Shown: positions 7,588 to 17,607, counted from the stretch's first letter. The stretch: 42,089 nucleotides of DNA from Ignavibacteriota bacterium (GCA_020437545.1 JAGQWH010000012.1:1-42089), one strand, 5' to 3'. Translations and numbers: made by a program. Notes: generated by a model not told the origin, from the sequence alone.

Positions 7588-8082
7588 ATGAAAATGGATT
7601 TAAATTACATAAAAAAGCTTATAAAGATTCTTGATACAAGCAACATTTCTGAAATTGAGATTGAAGAGGAAGGGACAAAATTAAAACTTTCCAAACCAAA
7701 ACCTAAAATTACAGCCGGTTATTCTCCTGTAAATATGGTTCCGGCACAGAATATGGTAACTCAGGATATTATTCAGGCAGGAAATTCTGCTGAATCAGTT
7801 ACAAAAAATGAATCCAAACCTGCCGAACCAAAGAGTGATAATCTTTTTGAAGTCAAATCACCTATGGTAGGTACATTTTACAGATCTCCTTCACCGGATG
7901 CTGATGCTTACGTTAGTGTCGGAAATGACGTTTCTCCCGGTACAGTTTTATGTATTATAGAAGCAATGAAACTCATGAATGAGATTGAATCAGAAATCTC
8001 AGGTAAGATCGTCAAAATACTTGTTGAGAATGCACAGCCTGTAGAATATAATCAGCCGCTATTCTTAATTGAAAAAAATTAA
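7588..8082 (+). CDS. accB: Biotin carboxyl carrier protein of acetyl-CoA carboxylase
   Basis: Carries the carboxybiotin group between the biotin carboxylase and carboxyltransferase parts of acetyl-CoA carboxylase, the first step of fatty-acid synthesis. The 164-residue product has an N-terminal helix region, a flexible linker rich in Ala, Pro, Lys and Asn (about 40-85), and the C-terminal biotinyl domain with [13 protein letters not shown] (91-103) and the biotinylation motif EAMKLMNE with Lys128. A second ATG two codons on is a possible start. It lies 35 bp after efp and 66 bp before accC. The carboxyltransferase subunits are not in the window. Confidence 0.97.
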   Translation: MKMDLNYIKKLIKILDTSNISEIEIEEEGTKLKLSKPKPKITAGYSPVNMVPAQNMVTQDIIQAGNSAESVTKNESKPAEPKSDNLFEVKSPMVGTFYRSPSPDADAYVSVGNDVSPGTVLCIIEAMKLMNEIESEISGKIVKILVENAQPVEYNQPLFLIEKN

Positions 8083-8148
8083 AAATTCCAATCACAGATT
8101 CATATATAATCAACATTTCTGCAGAATTATATATACATTAAACAGATT

Positions 8149-9486
8149 ATGATAAAAAAAATACTGATTGCAAACAGAGGTGAAATAGCATTAAGAATAA
8201 TACGAACCTGCAGGGAAATGGGAATAAAAACAGTTGCTGTTTATTCTGATGCGGATAAAGATTCTTTGCATGTAAGATTTGCCGATGAAGCGGTATGTAT
8301 AGGCGGTTCGGTTTCCAAAGAAAGTTATTTAAATATACCCAGAATATTATCAGCTGCTGAGATCACAAATTCAGATTCAATTCATCCGGGTTATGGATTT
8401 CTTGCTGAGAATGCCGATTTTGCTGAGATATGTATAGATTCAAAACTTAATTTCATCGGACCGTTACCTTCAATGATCACATCGATGGGTAATAAATCTT
8501 TTGCTAAAGATACAATGCGTGACGCAGGTGTTCCTGTAGTACCGGGAAGTGACGGTGTTGTTGAAAATCTTGAAGATGCAAAAAAGCTTGCAATGAAGAT
8601 AGGTCTTCCGATCATGATAAAGGCATCTGCCGGCGGTGGCGGAAAGGGTATGAGAATTGTGCGTGAAGAAAGTGAAATAGAAAGCGCTTACTCAAATGCA
8701 AAGGCTGAAGCTTCAAATTCATTTGGGAATGATGATATTTATATTGAAAAGTTTGTAGATAAACCCCGGCATATTGAAATTCAACTGCTCGGAGACAAAC
8801 ATGGGAATATCATAACTTTGGGTGAAAGAGACTGCTCGATACAAAGAAGGCATCAGAAACTAATTGAGGAATCCCCTTCCCCTTTCATTGATGATAAAAT
8901 CAGGGAAGAAATGTGTAATGCGGCTATCCTTGGAGCAAAATCAGTGAATTATCTTGGTGCCGGAACAATAGAATTTTTAGTTGATAAGGATAAGAATTTT
9001 TATTTTATGGAAATGAATACCAGGATACAGGTAGAGCATCCTGTCACAGAGGAGATAACCGAAACTGATCTTATTAAAGAACAGATCCGAATTGCAAATG
9101 GTGAAAAGCTCAGTAAGAAAAAAATTAAATTAAGAGGTCATTCTATTGAATGCAGGATAAATGCTGAAGATCCTGATAATAATTTCAGACCGTCTCCCGG
9201 AATAGTTACAGCATTCAACCAGCCGGGTGGAAACGGTATCAGAGTTGACACACATTGCTATACAGGATATATGATTCCCCCGTTTTATGATTCAATGATC
9301 GGCAAACTTATAACTTATGCTCCTACTAGATATGATGCAATTAGAAAAATGTCACGCGCTCTTGATGAATTTGTAGTAGAAGGTATAAAAACCACTATAC
9401 CATTTCATCAGATGATAATGCAGAATGATAAATTCCTGAATAATGATTACGATACAGGATTTATAGATACATTAAGAAAGGAATGA
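8149..9486 (+). CDS. accC: Acetyl-CoA carboxylase, biotin carboxylase subunit
   Basis: ATP-dependent carboxylation of the biotin on AccB using bicarbonate. The 445-residue product begins with the family signature [20 protein letters not shown]. The ATP-grasp glycine loop is [12 protein letters not shown] (about 159-170), and the catalytic/metal region [16 protein letters not shown] (about 288-303) is intact. The C-terminal domain includes [12 protein letters not shown]. The length is typical of AccC. It lacks any fused biotinyl or carboxyltransferase domain, so it is the stand-alone subunit that works with the upstream accB. Confidence 0.98.
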   Translation: MIKKILIANRGEIALRIIRTCREMGIKTVAVYSDADKDSLHVRFADEAVCIGGSVSKESYLNIPRILSAAEITNSDSIHPGYGFLAENADFAEICIDSKLNFIGPLPSMITSMGNKSFAKDTMRDAGVPVVPGSDGVVENLEDAKKLAMKIGLPIMIKASAGGGGKGMRIVREESEIESAYSNAKAEASNSFGNDDIYIEKFVDKPRHIEIQLLGDKHGNIITLGERDCSIQRRHQKLIEESPSPFIDDKIREEMCNAAILGAKSVNYLGAGTIEFLVDKDKNFYFMEMNTRIQVEHPVTEEITETDLIKEQIRIANGEKLSKKKIKLRGHSIECRINAEDPDNNFRPSPGIVTAFNQPGGNGIRVDTHCYTGYMIPPFYDSMIGKLITYAPTRYDAIRKMSRALDEFVVEGIKTTIPFHQMIMQNDKFLNNDYDTGFIDTLRKE

Positions 9487-9551
9487 TTTTTCTTTTATTC
9501 CGTAACATCTCATGTCCAACACCGTTATAAAAATCAATTGAATTTTAAAAA

Positions 9552-10202
9552 ATGAAGAAGTTTAACATATACGTTTTAATTTTAATAATTACAGTTATTT
9601 CATCAGCTGTATATTCCTTTTCTATTGCTCCGAAAGAAACGACTACATCAGCTGATAAAAATAAAACTACATTAGAAAATAAGAAGCAAAGAGATCCTGC
9701 GGATCAGAATACAAACAAAGATCCGGTTAATACTAATAAATCTGATGCATTTGCAGACTCACTAAAAAAGGCTCAGCTGGAAAAACAGAATAATCCGCAG
9801 GAAGGTCTTCAAATTGACACAGCTATCACTAATTCAACTATTCAGACCACAATTCAGCAAGATACTGTTCAAAGACTGGATTCTGCTCTAGTTCAGGAGA
9901 TCTCTGAAAACACAATGACCAATACGAGACTTTTCATATATATACTGTTATCAGTATTAGGTCTTGCGTTATTCTTTTATATTTTTGTCATTACGCTATT
10001 CAAAACTTTTCATAAAAAAAAATCAACCCGCCAGTCGCTTCTTCTTAGCTGGAACTTATTCTTTATTGTAACTCTTATCTGGATTTTCATTATATGGGGA
10101 CTTGTAGCAGGTTTCTGGACTGCAGCTTCATTTATGATCGTTGTGATTTTTCTATTTATAATAAGTTTGATTATGACTATAATTGCTATCAAATCTAAGT
10201 AA
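9552..10202 (+). CDS. Unrecognised membrane protein with disordered linker
   Basis: A 216-residue protein that I cannot place in a family. Residues 4-23 form a signal peptide or first transmembrane helix (YVLILIITVISSAVYSFSI). About 24-125 is a low-complexity stretch rich in Lys, Asn, Thr, Gln and Asp, probably disordered. Three hydrophobic helices follow (about 127-150, 162-184 and 188-213) with the basic loop FHKKKSTRQ between the first two. It is 65 bp after accC, 59 bp before the FabI-like gene and two genes upstream of the tubulin-like gene, all on one strand. A membrane role for that cluster is possible but unproven. Confidence 0.65.
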   Translation: MKKFNIYVLILIITVISSAVYSFSIAPKETTTSADKNKTTLENKKQRDPADQNTNKDPVNTNKSDAFADSLKKAQLEKQNNPQEGLQIDTAITNSTIQTTIQQDTVQRLDSALVQEISENTMTNTRLFIYILLSVLGLALFFYIFVITLFKTFHKKKSTRQSLLLSWNLFFIVTLIWIFIIWGLVAGFWTAASFMIVVIFLFIISLIMTIIAIKSK

Positions 10203-10261
10203 TTTTTTAAAAAAATCGGTTTTTCTTAACATTTTATTAAACTATATCACAGATATTTTTT

Positions 10262-11056
10262 ATGAGTAAATATTATGCATTAATTCTCGGAGCTTCCAGT
10301 GGTTTTGGAAAAGCAATTTCACTTGCACTTGCAAAAGACGGTGTAAATATAATCGGTGTTCATTTAGACAGATCTACTACTATGCCGGATGTCGAAAAAC
10401 TGATATCTGATATTAAAGCAACAGGATCAGAAGCTCATTTTTTCAATGTCAATGCAGCCGACCCGAAAAACCGGACGAATGTTATGGATCAGGTTGAAAA
10501 GATATTATCTGAAAATGAAGGCTCAACTATAAAAGTATTTCTTCATTCACTTGCATTCGGAACTTTGAAATTATTCATTGCAGATGATCCTGCCGATGAG
10601 ATCAATCAGAAACAAATAGAAATGACACTCGATGTAATGGCAAACAGTCTTGTTTACTGGACACAGGAAATTGTAAACAGGAAATTAATGATAAGAGGCG
10701 GTAAAATCTATGGTATGACATCTTCAGGCGGACAAAGACAGATTGAATTTTATGGTGCGGTATCTGCTGCTAAAGCATGTATGGAATCATACATAAGACA
10801 GCTTGCAATGGAACTCGGAAGATTTGGTATTTCAGCAAATTCTTTAAGAGCCGGTGTGACAGAAACTCCTGCATTAAGTAAAATCCCAAAAAGCAAAAAT
10901 ATTATTGATAATGCAATACAGAGAAACCCTGTTCACAGACTGACCACTCCGGAAGAAGTAGCATTGTTTGTTGTTGATAATTACAAACAGGATTCGCACT
11001 GGATGACAGGTAATGTCATAAATCTTGATGGTGGTGAAAGTGTAGTTGAATTATAA
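10262..11056 (+). CDS. FabI/FabL-like enoyl-ACP reductase (short-chain dehydrogenase family)
   Basis: A 264-residue Rossmann-fold reductase, probably the enoyl-ACP reductase that completes each cycle of fatty-acid elongation. The nucleotide loop is GASSGFG (10-16), of classical SDR form. The stretch HSLAFG (95-100) resembles the FabI HSIAFA segment. The active site has Tyr164 and Lys171 spaced Y-X6-K, as in FabI and FabL rather than the Y-X3-K of most SDRs. A Ser sits where FabI has its second tyrosine, so it is a divergent type. The downstream accB-accC context supports a lipid role. The alternative is an SDR oxidoreductase acting on another substrate. Confidence 0.75.
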   Translation: MSKYYALILGASSGFGKAISLALAKDGVNIIGVHLDRSTTMPDVEKLISDIKATGSEAHFFNVNAADPKNRTNVMDQVEKILSENEGSTIKVFLHSLAFGTLKLFIADDPADEINQKQIEMTLDVMANSLVYWTQEIVNRKLMIRGGKIYGMTSSGGQRQIEFYGAVSAAKACMESYIRQLAMELGRFGISANSLRAGVTETPALSKIPKSKNIIDNAIQRNPVHRLTTPEEVALFVVDNYKQDSHWMTGNVINLDGGESVVEL

Positions 11057-11122
11057 TTATAATTGTTTTTATTAAAATGTTAAAGAAATTTTGATCAGAA
11101 TATTCATAAATCAGATTCAGAA

Positions 11123-14100
11123 ATGGAAGGTAAAATAATTTTAAGTAACGAAATCGAAGCAGCTGACAGTAATATGATACTGGATATTTCTGCCAAAGAA
11201 AAACTTGAGCTTAAGACTCAGGAATTAATGCCGACTATTTTGATCGGACTTGGCGGAACCGGTAAAGAAGTTTTATTAAGAATCCGTAGACAATTTGTCG
11301 AAAAATACGGCTCAATAAATGACTTCCCCATATTATCATATTTATACATTGATACGGATAATGCGCCTTCAGAAGAAAGCGGTATTGCCAGGGAAAGAGA
11401 TTACCTGATAAATGAGATCGACTTTCAACCTTCAGAAAAAATATTTCATCCCGTAAATCCTTCCGATTACATATACAGAATTCAGGATGTTCCGCACATC
11501 AAAGAATGGCTGAGCACTACCGGTGAGATCGCCAAACTCGGAACAATGAACACCGGCGCGGGGCAGATCAGACCGGCTGCAAGGCTTGCATATTTTCATA
11601 ATTATGATGAGATAGTTGCTAAGCTTACAGCTGCTAAATCAAGGATCACTGATTCGAGATCTATAAACCGTGTAAAAGATATTCATAAGATAAAAAATGT
11701 TAATACAGATAAAATAAATGTTTATGTAATTACATCCGTCAGCGGCGGTACAGGTTCAGGAATGCTTCTGGACATGGGATTTCTTATCAGAAGTATTTTT
11801 AGGAATCAGGCTGTTTCCACATGCTATGTCGTTCTTCCGAAAGTATATCAGGCATACGGTAAGGAAAGAGTTTTTGCAAACGGATATGCTGCTTTGAAGG
11901 AATTTGAATATTACAATTTAAAGAATACATTTGAAGTCTCATGGAAAAAAAACGAACCTCATATTTTTCAGCCGGGTGTATTTGACGATACTTATATTAT
12001 TGACGGTGAAAACTCCAAGAACCTTTCTTTGTCTGATCAGAATAACAGGGATATTTACAAAATGCTTGCCGATACGATATTTCAGGATTTTTCAAATTCG
12101 GATTTTGCAAATTACAAAAGAGGAGTAAGAGTTAATCTTGTTCAGTATAAACAAAGACTCTGGCCGGATGACAATTCCGTTACTGATAATACATATTCAA
12201 GAAAATATTCTACACTTGGGCAGGCTACTATCTCTATACCTGTAGACAGGATCATTATTTCCTGTGCATATAAATTGTGTGAGGATATAATTAATTACTA
12301 TCTTACTTATGCCGAAGGTTCACAGAGCGAAGTTGATAATTATCTTATAAAGGAATTCCTTCCGGAATTAGGACTGCTTGAATCAAAAAATAAATTTCAG
12401 CTTCTTGATTCTCTGTATAAAAGCGGAGAAAAGACTTCGATCCAGTCTAACATTAAGACTTTCCTTACAACACTTCAGAATGATCTTATAAGCGGTAAAC
12501 GCGGAAGCAACTGGTCTTCTTATCTTCTTAATGAAAAAATGAAATTTGATACAAATTTCAAAGATGACAGTGATATTAACCGTCAGGGAATGTATCTTTC
12601 TCAGATATTTTCAAACAGGACAAAGAATATTCAGAATATAATCGGAGACAGAGACAGGAATGTCATCGGTAATCTCGAGAGAAAAATAAATGCACTGGTC
12701 AATGATTCTACAAGAGGAGTATTTTATGCTATTAATCTTCTGAAGCGTTTACAGTTTGTTCTAACAGACGGAAATTTTGATTACATCCCGAAATATGAAA
12801 AGGAGATCAAAGACCTTCAGTCAACTGTTACAAAACTTGATGCTGAATTCAGAAGAAGATTTCAGGAGCTGAAAGAAGACGAATCAAGATCCAAGATAAA
12901 TGTACTCAGAAAATCCGCAATGCAGGGTTCTCTCGAGAAAGTACTCTCTGTGATGGAAGAGTATTATAATGCTCTCATAAAATTAAAATCCAGATACTAT
13001 GCTAGAGAAATAGCTTTGAGAATATTATCATTGATAGAGACAAGAGAAAAGACAGTTAATGACAAAATTCTTTCCACCGGTCTCATCTCAGACCTGAATA
13101 AATTAACCGGTAATCTTGGTGTATTAAAAAATAACTTCCAGAAAAAATATAAATATTTTATTCAGAAGCATGAAACAAGTTTCAACATGATGGTTTATGA
13201 ACCCGATGAAGTCAGCAATGAATATTATGTAAGATATATAGGGACAGGTCAGAAAGCACAGGAGAACATTAAAAACCTTTCGAACAAACTTTTAAAAGAT
13301 CTTGGTGCATCTGATGTTACTGACATAGTGAATATTCTGAGAGAGCGGGATGCGCAGCTCATAGAGAATAAAATGCTGGCATTTGCCAAGAAACAGTTTG
13401 ACGGAATCAGAGAAGATTACAATATTACAGATATTCTTTTTGACAAGGATGCAATAAGAAGCGAATCCAAGATAAGAGGAATGTTTAATCAGGCATTCCC
13501 ATGGCTCCGGACAAGAGAGATCCCGGGAAGTTTCAAACTTGACGAATCTGCTAAAAAATATTATGTAGGTATTAAAACTAATACACCTTCATTCAAAAAA
13601 TTTCAGTCATTGATCCAGTCTATTGCCGGAGCAAATGTCGAGTTTAAAGATTCTGCAGATAACTCTTCAATTACATTTTATTCTGAATGGGCAGGGCTTC
13701 CTTTCTTTTACTCATATACGATTGCAGAGGAAATGAAACCTTATTATAAACAGCTTTCCCAAAACCATAATGTGGATCTGCATATAAATAAGAATCATTT
13801 CATTTATCATGACATTATACCGTTAAATGATGAAGAAAGAGTAAGACTTGATGAAGCATATAAAGCTTATCTTCTCGGACTGATATTTGGAGTGTTTGAT
13901 GTTATTCCTGAGACCGAATCTTCAAAAGCTATTTACAAATATACAAAGCAGGAAGGAATTACCGTTAAGAGAGTTGAACAACTTGGTATTGAATCAAGAT
14001 TAATAAACAGACTTTTTGAAGAACAAGGAAAAGATGCTTTGAGATACCGGATTTTAAAAGATGCAGAAGATATTCAGAATAAGTTTTTTAAAACTAATAA

Positions 14101-14536
14101 ACTTGCTGAAATGCTTTCTATTTATGAATATTATTATGACGAAATCTATAAGCCGACTGAATTTGAGATCTCAGGTGATGCGAAAAGGAAAGTTGAGACT
14201 TATCAATATAAAATTTTAAGAAACCTTTCTAAAGAAATTGAAGACAAGATCAGTTTAAATGAAAAAGCCGGGTTTACTTCTAAAGTAATTAATTATAAGC
14301 ATAATCCTGATGAAATATCAAAGCTTATCGGTGACGGGATGAAGAGAGTCCTAAAAGTAGAAGAAATACTTTCTGATTCTGATGAACCCGCAGATGAAAC
14401 TTTTGATATGCCGCAAATTAAAAATAATGTCAAAGTCTCAAAATCCAAACTAAAGGAATACAAAGAAGCACTGGATGAAGGACTTATTTCACAGGAAGAA
14501 TATGATAAAGCAAAAAAAGAATTTTTAAATATATAA
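11123..14536 (+). CDS. Large tubulin/FtsZ-like protein with C-terminal SHOCT-like segment
   Basis: An 1137-residue protein whose first ~270 residues carry the nucleotide-binding loops of the tubulin/FtsZ superfamily: LIGLGGTGKEVLLRI (40-54), NTGAGQIRPAARLA (143-156) and the G-box SVSGGTGSGM (205-214), equivalent to the GGGTGTG signature. This resembles the Pfam Tubulin_2 group. About 470-700 is helical and charged, with probable coiled coil (for example YEKEIKDLQSTVTKLDAEF). The last ~31 residues, LKEYKEALDEGLISQEEYD and onward, look like a SHOCT oligomerisation hairpin. There is no signal peptide or clear membrane helix. A zinc-ribbon gene starts 3 bp after its stop. GTP binding and polymerisation are inference; the cellular role is unknown. 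Confidence 0.8.
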   Translation: MEGKIILSNEIEAADSNMILDISAKEKLELKTQELMPTILIGLGGTGKEVLLRIRRQFVEKYGSINDFPILSYLYIDTDNAPSEESGIARERDYLINEIDFQPSEKIFHPVNPSDYIYRIQDVPHIKEWLSTTGEIAKLGTMNTGAGQIRPAARLAYFHNYDEIVAKLTAAKSRITDSRSINRVKDIHKIKNVNTDKINVYVITSVSGGTGSGMLLDMGFLIRSIFRNQAVSTCYVVLPKVYQAYGKERVFANGYAALKEFEYYNLKNTFEVSWKKNEPHIFQPGVFDDTYIIDGENSKNLSLSDQNNRDIYKMLADTIFQDFSNSDFANYKRGVRVNLVQYKQRLWPDDNSVTDNTYSRKYSTLGQATISIPVDRIIISCAYKLCEDIINYYLTYAEGSQSEVDNYLIKEFLPELGLLESKNKFQLLDSLYKSGEKTSIQSNIKTFLTTLQNDLISGKRGSNWSSYLLNEKMKFDTNFKDDSDINRQGMYLSQIFSNRTKNIQNIIGDRDRNVIGNLERKINALVNDSTRGVFYAINLLKRLQFVLTDGNFDYIPKYEKEIKDLQSTVTKLDAEFRRRFQELKEDESRSKINVLRKSAMQGSLEKVLSVMEEYYNALIKLKSRYYAREIALRILSLIETREKTVNDKILSTGLISDLNKLTGNLGVLKNNFQKKYKYFIQKHETSFNMMVYEPDEVSNEYYVRYIGTGQKAQENIKNLSNKLLKDLGASDVTDIVNILRERDAQLIENKMLAFAKKQFDGIREDYNITDILFDKDAIRSESKIRGMFNQAFPWLRTREIPGSFKLDESAKKYYVGIKTNTPSFKKFQSLIQSIAGANVEFKDSADNSSITFYSEWAGLPFFYSYTIAEEMKPYYKQLSQNHNVDLHINKNHFIYHDIIPLNDEERVRLDEAYKAYLLGLIFGVFDVIPETESSKAIYKYTKQEGITVKRVEQLGIESRLINRLFEEQGKDALRYRILKDAEDIQNKFFKTNKLAEMLSIYEYYYDEIYKPTEFEISGDAKRKVETYQYKILRNLSKEIEDKISLNEKAGFTSKVINYKHNPDEISKLIGDGMKRVLKVEEILSDSDEPADETFDMPQIKNNVKVSKSKLKEYKEALDEGLISQEEYDKAKKEFLNI

Positions 14537-14539
14537 TTA

Positions 14540-14923
14540 ATGCCGACATACGAATATAAATGCGATAACTGCGATCATCTCTTCGAAATTTATCAGTCGA
14601 TGAAGGATGATAAATTAACCAAATGTCCGGAATGCGGAAAGAAAACACTGAGAAGATTAATAGGTACCGGAGGCGGATTGATATTTAAAGGGAGCGGATT
14701 TTATTTAACTGATTATAAGAATAAACCTTCAGAGAAGACTGCTTCTTCACCTGCATCAGCAAACTCTGAAACAAAAGGAACAGGATCTTCCGAAACCGGC
14801 AAAAAAGAAACTACAGGTAAAGAAGATAAAAAATCTGTTAAAACAGATTCAGTAAATACAAATTCTGATACTTCAACGAAAAAAAACAGTTCTAAAGATA
14901 CTAATGTAAAATCGGATAAATAA
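14540..14923 (+). CDS. FmdB-family zinc-ribbon protein
   Basis: A 127-residue protein with an N-terminal FmdB-type zinc ribbon: MPTYEYKCDNCDHLFE with Cys8 and Cys11, then KCPECGK with Cys29 and Cys32. The conserved glycine-rich end of the domain follows (GGGLIFKGSGFYLTDY, about 49-64). The rest (about 65-127) is a low-complexity tail of Ser, Thr, Lys, Asp and Asn. The domain is common and small, and usually lies beside translation or metabolic genes; no activity is established. The 3-bp spacing to the tubulin-like gene implies translational coupling. It converges on lptB with 4 bp between the stops. Confidence 0.88.
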   Translation: MPTYEYKCDNCDHLFEIYQSMKDDKLTKCPECGKKTLRRLIGTGGGLIFKGSGFYLTDYKNKPSEKTASSPASANSETKGTGSSETGKKETTGKEDKKSVKTDSVNTNSDTSTKKNSSKDTNVKSDK

Positions 14924-14927
14924 TTGA

Positions 14928-15677
14928 TCACTGCTGATCTTTTAGTAAATATCTGTCAAGATTGAAATTCTGTCCAAGATAGAATTTTTTTACCATTTCA
15001 TCATTAGCAAGTTCCTGAGCATTTCCCGATCTGAATATTTTACCGTCAATAAGTATATAAGCCCGGTCAACTATAGATAAAGTTTCATGCACATTATGGT
15101 CAGTGATAAGAATTCCGATTCCCCTTTTTTTAAGAGTACCGATTATTTTCATGATCTCTTCTGAAGCAATAGGGTCGATCCCGGCAAATGGTTCATCAAG
15201 CAGAATAAACTTTGGATCTGAAGCAAGACATCTTGCAATTTCGGTTCTTCTCCTTTCACCACCCGATAAAACATAGCCATAAGAATCTCTTAATTTATCA
15301 ATATGAAATTCCTTCATTAGACTTTCACATTTCTCTTCCATTTCATTTTTATCAAGTTTCATGAACTGTAATATTGACAGGATATTTTCTCTTACAGTTA
15401 ATTTTCTGAAGACAGAAGCTTCCTGTGGTAAATAGCCTATCCCGATCCTTGCTCTTTTGTACATAGGCAGTTTTGTTATATCCTCTTTTTCAAATTCAAT
15501 TTCACCTTCATCAGGTTTTATCATTCCTGTGATCATGTAAAAGGTAGTTGTCTTACCGGCTCCGTTGGGACCCAGCAGACCAACTATTTCACCTTGCTTT
15601 AACTTGAGTGAAACATTATTGACTACTGCCCTTTTCTTATAAATCTTTACTAATCCTGTTACTTTCAGTTCGATCAA
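14928..15677 (-). CDS. lptB: Lipopolysaccharide export ABC ATPase LptB
   Basis: The cytoplasmic ATPase of the LptB2FG transporter that extracts LPS from the inner membrane. The 249-residue product has Walker A GPNGAGKT (36-43), Q-loop [14 protein letters not shown] (82-95), ABC signature LSGGE (137-141), Walker B FILLDEP (157-163) and the switch His194 in ITDHNVHE. The LPQEAS and FAGIDP motifs are characteristic of LptB rather than other small ABC ATPases. The start is TTG, with an in-frame stop a little upstream. It follows pdxJ by 10 bp on the same strand. LptF, LptG, LptC and LptA are not in the window. Confidence 0.95.
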   Translation of the reverse strand: MIELKVTGLVKIYKKRAVVNNVSLKLKQGEIVGLLGPNGAGKTTTFYMITGMIKPDEGEIEFEKEDITKLPMYKRARIGIGYLPQEASVFRKLTVRENILSILQFMKLDKNEMEEKCESLMKEFHIDKLRDSYGYVLSGGERRRTEIARCLASDPKFILLDEPFAGIDPIASEEIMKIIGTLKKRGIGILITDHNVHETLSIVDRAYILIDGKIFRSGNAQELANDEMVKKFYLGQNFNLDRYLLKDQQ

Positions 15678-15687
15678 TTTACTAATT

Positions 15688-16407
15688 TTATTTTTTAAGA
15701 TTTAAAAGATCGAGCATATCTTTTACTGCCCTTTCAAGTCCTGTAAAAACTGCTCTCGATATTATTGAGTGACCGATACTAATTTCACTGATCTCTGATA
15801 TAGCTGCAACCGGCAGAACATTCTGATAATTTAATCCATGTCCTGCTGTCACTATCATTCCAAGCTCTGAAGCTAATCTTGAAGTAACCGCTATTTTGCT
15901 TAATTCAGTCAGAATCTCTTTTTCAGATCTGACATTGGCATACTTACCTGTATGAATTTCTATGATATCAGCTTTTATTTCAAATGCCATATCTACACTG
16001 GCAGGATCAGGATCAATAAACAGACTGACAAGAATATCTTTGGAATGCAGTTCAGATATTATATTTTCAAATCTGCTTTTATCAGCTAAAATATTCAATC
16101 CGCCTTCTGTCGTAAGCTCCTGTCTTTTTTCAGGAACAAGCGTTACAATTTCCGGAAGAGTATCTATGGCAATTTTCAGCATTTCATCAGTCGCGGCCAT
16201 TTCAAGATCAAGTTTGGTTTTAACGACCTCTCTTATTAATTTCAGATCCCTGTCATTTATATGTCTTCTGTCTTCCCTTAAATGACAAACTATACCGGCA
16301 GCACCTGCTAATTCACAAATCCCTGCCGCTATCACAGGATCAGGTTCGTTCTCCCCGCGCGCTTCACGGATTGTGGCAACATGATCTATATTTATTGCAA
16401 GTTTCAT
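15688..16407 (-). CDS. pdxJ: Pyridoxine 5'-phosphate synthase
   Basis: Condenses 1-deoxy-xylulose 5-phosphate with 3-amino-2-oxopropyl phosphate to make pyridoxine 5'-phosphate in the DXP-dependent vitamin B6 pathway. The 239-residue TIM barrel shows the N-terminal [16 protein letters not shown] (3-18), [13 protein letters not shown] (38-50), the LEMAATDEM stretch (about 72-80) and the C-terminal [18 protein letters not shown] segment that holds the substrate-binding His. The length is normal. It is the first gene of a pdxJ-lptB pair spaced by 10 bp. Confidence 0.97.
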   Translation of the reverse strand: MKLAINIDHVATIREARGENEPDPVIAAGICELAGAAGIVCHLREDRRHINDRDLKLIREVVKTKLDLEMAATDEMLKIAIDTLPEIVTLVPEKRQELTTEGGLNILADKSRFENIISELHSKDILVSLFIDPDPASVDMAFEIKADIIEIHTGKYANVRSEKEILTELSKIAVTSRLASELGMIVTAGHGLNYQNVLPVAAISEISEISIGHSIISRAVFTGLERAVKDMLDLLNLKK

Positions 16408-16505
16408 TTTTGATTTTTTTTATTTTACCAGTAAAAATATATAACGAAAATTTATCTAAAAATACTTATTTAAATCTGAAATTAAAAAGTAAAGTCAGAT
16501 AATTA

Positions 16506-16535
16506 AAAAGGTAATCAAAGAATTGATTACCTTTT
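16506..16535 (-). terminator. Intrinsic terminator after the PorV-family gene
   Basis: AAAAGGTAATCAA pairs perfectly with TTGATTACCTTTT around AGAA. On the - strand the T run follows the stem. It lies 38 bp beyond the stop of the PorV-family gene and insulates pdxJ-lptB from it. Confidence 0.75.
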
Positions 16536-16572
16536 ATAATTTAACTTATTTTGATTATTACTTTAATTGCAA

Positions 16573-17607
16573 TTAGAATCCTAAAGTAACCGTAAAGTGC
16601 TGATTGTTATCAAAGAAAGATTCAGATCCTTTGTAAGCATAATCAAATCCGATATTCATTGATCCGGCATTGTAGTTAAGACCTGCACCGAATGTTAAAC
16701 CGGTAAAGGCTCTGTCACTTGTATTGTCCTGATCAGTGAACTGATATCCACCTCTGATGTAAACAATTTTATTGTAGTTGTATTCTGCACCAAGGTTATA
16801 ATCATCAGATGAAAAACTGTTTGCCTGATATGTTCCGTTAAGCATGACATTGTTTTTCTTGTCTAATCTGAAATCATAACTTAATCCTAAAGAGAATGAA
16901 GTTGGTAATTCAAAATCCTCAAGAATAATGCTTCTTGGCTCAAGATTCTGTCCCGGAGCTGAACCCGATGGCGGGTAGAATGATTCAAGGTCTGCACCGG
17001 TAAAAGCCATAGCAGGTCCAAGATTCAAAAGAGCAACTCCGAATTGTAATCCGGATCCTATAACGTTATACTGTAAACCGAAATCAAAGGCTACACCTTT
17101 TGCTGATTCCCGGCTTATTTCTTCATAGAGGACTTTCAGAGTTGTTCCGAAAGCGATCCTGTCTGTCATATTCCTTCCATAGGATAATCCGATGGTAAGA
17201 TATGTCGGTGAAAATGTCTCACCTGTTCCGTCAGGACTGTTTGTTGTAGTTACTTCAATATCTCCAAAGCTCATTGCTTTTACTGAGATACCGAATGTTC
17301 CTACGTTTGGTAATTTATAAGCACCTGCAAAATAATTAAGATCTATATCTGCAATGTACTTTTGATTGGAGAACATTACTTCTCCAGTTTTTGTGCTTAA
17401 ATATGATAGCCCTGCAGGATTCCAGTAGATAGCATCCAGACCTGTGGTTGTTGCTAGGTTAGACCCACCCATGGAAGTTCCTATAGAACCTACCGGAATA
17501 AGTAATTCCGCAGCAGATGACAGACCTATTTTATTTTTAGGACCGGCAACCAGGCAATTACTTATAAGGGTTATTGTTAGAAATATTGTAAAAACTATTT
17601 TTTTCAT
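16573..17607 (-). CDS. PorV/PorQ-family outer-membrane beta-barrel protein
   Basis: A 344-residue exported protein with a signal peptide (MKKIVFTIFLTITLISNCLV). The family signature SAAELLIPVGSIGTSMGG and LDAIYWNPAGLSYL (about residues 31-66) follows, as seen in PorV, PorQ and UPF0164/FadL-like barrels. The remainder is alternating beta strands and turns, ending in HFTVTLGF with the aromatic last residue expected of an outer-membrane barrel. PorV is the shuttle and acceptor protein of the type IX secretion system, but many paralogues exist, so a specific T9SS role is not shown. It is the last gene of a run with the 1088-residue protein and the TonB receptor. Shine-Dalgarno AAGGAG precedes the ATG. 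Confidence 0.88.
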   Translation of the reverse strand: MKKIVFTIFLTITLISNCLVAGPKNKIGLSSAAELLIPVGSIGTSMGGSNLATTTGLDAIYWNPAGLSYLSTKTGEVMFSNQKYIADIDLNYFAGAYKLPNVGTFGISVKAMSFGDIEVTTTNSPDGTGETFSPTYLTIGLSYGRNMTDRIAFGTTLKVLYEEISRESAKGVAFDFGLQYNVIGSGLQFGVALLNLGPAMAFTGADLESFYPPSGSAPGQNLEPRSIILEDFELPTSFSLGLSYDFRLDKKNNVMLNGTYQANSFSSDDYNLGAEYNYNKIVYIRGGYQFTDQDNTSDRAFTGLTFGAGLNYNAGSMNIGFDYAYKGSESFFDNNQHFTVTLGF

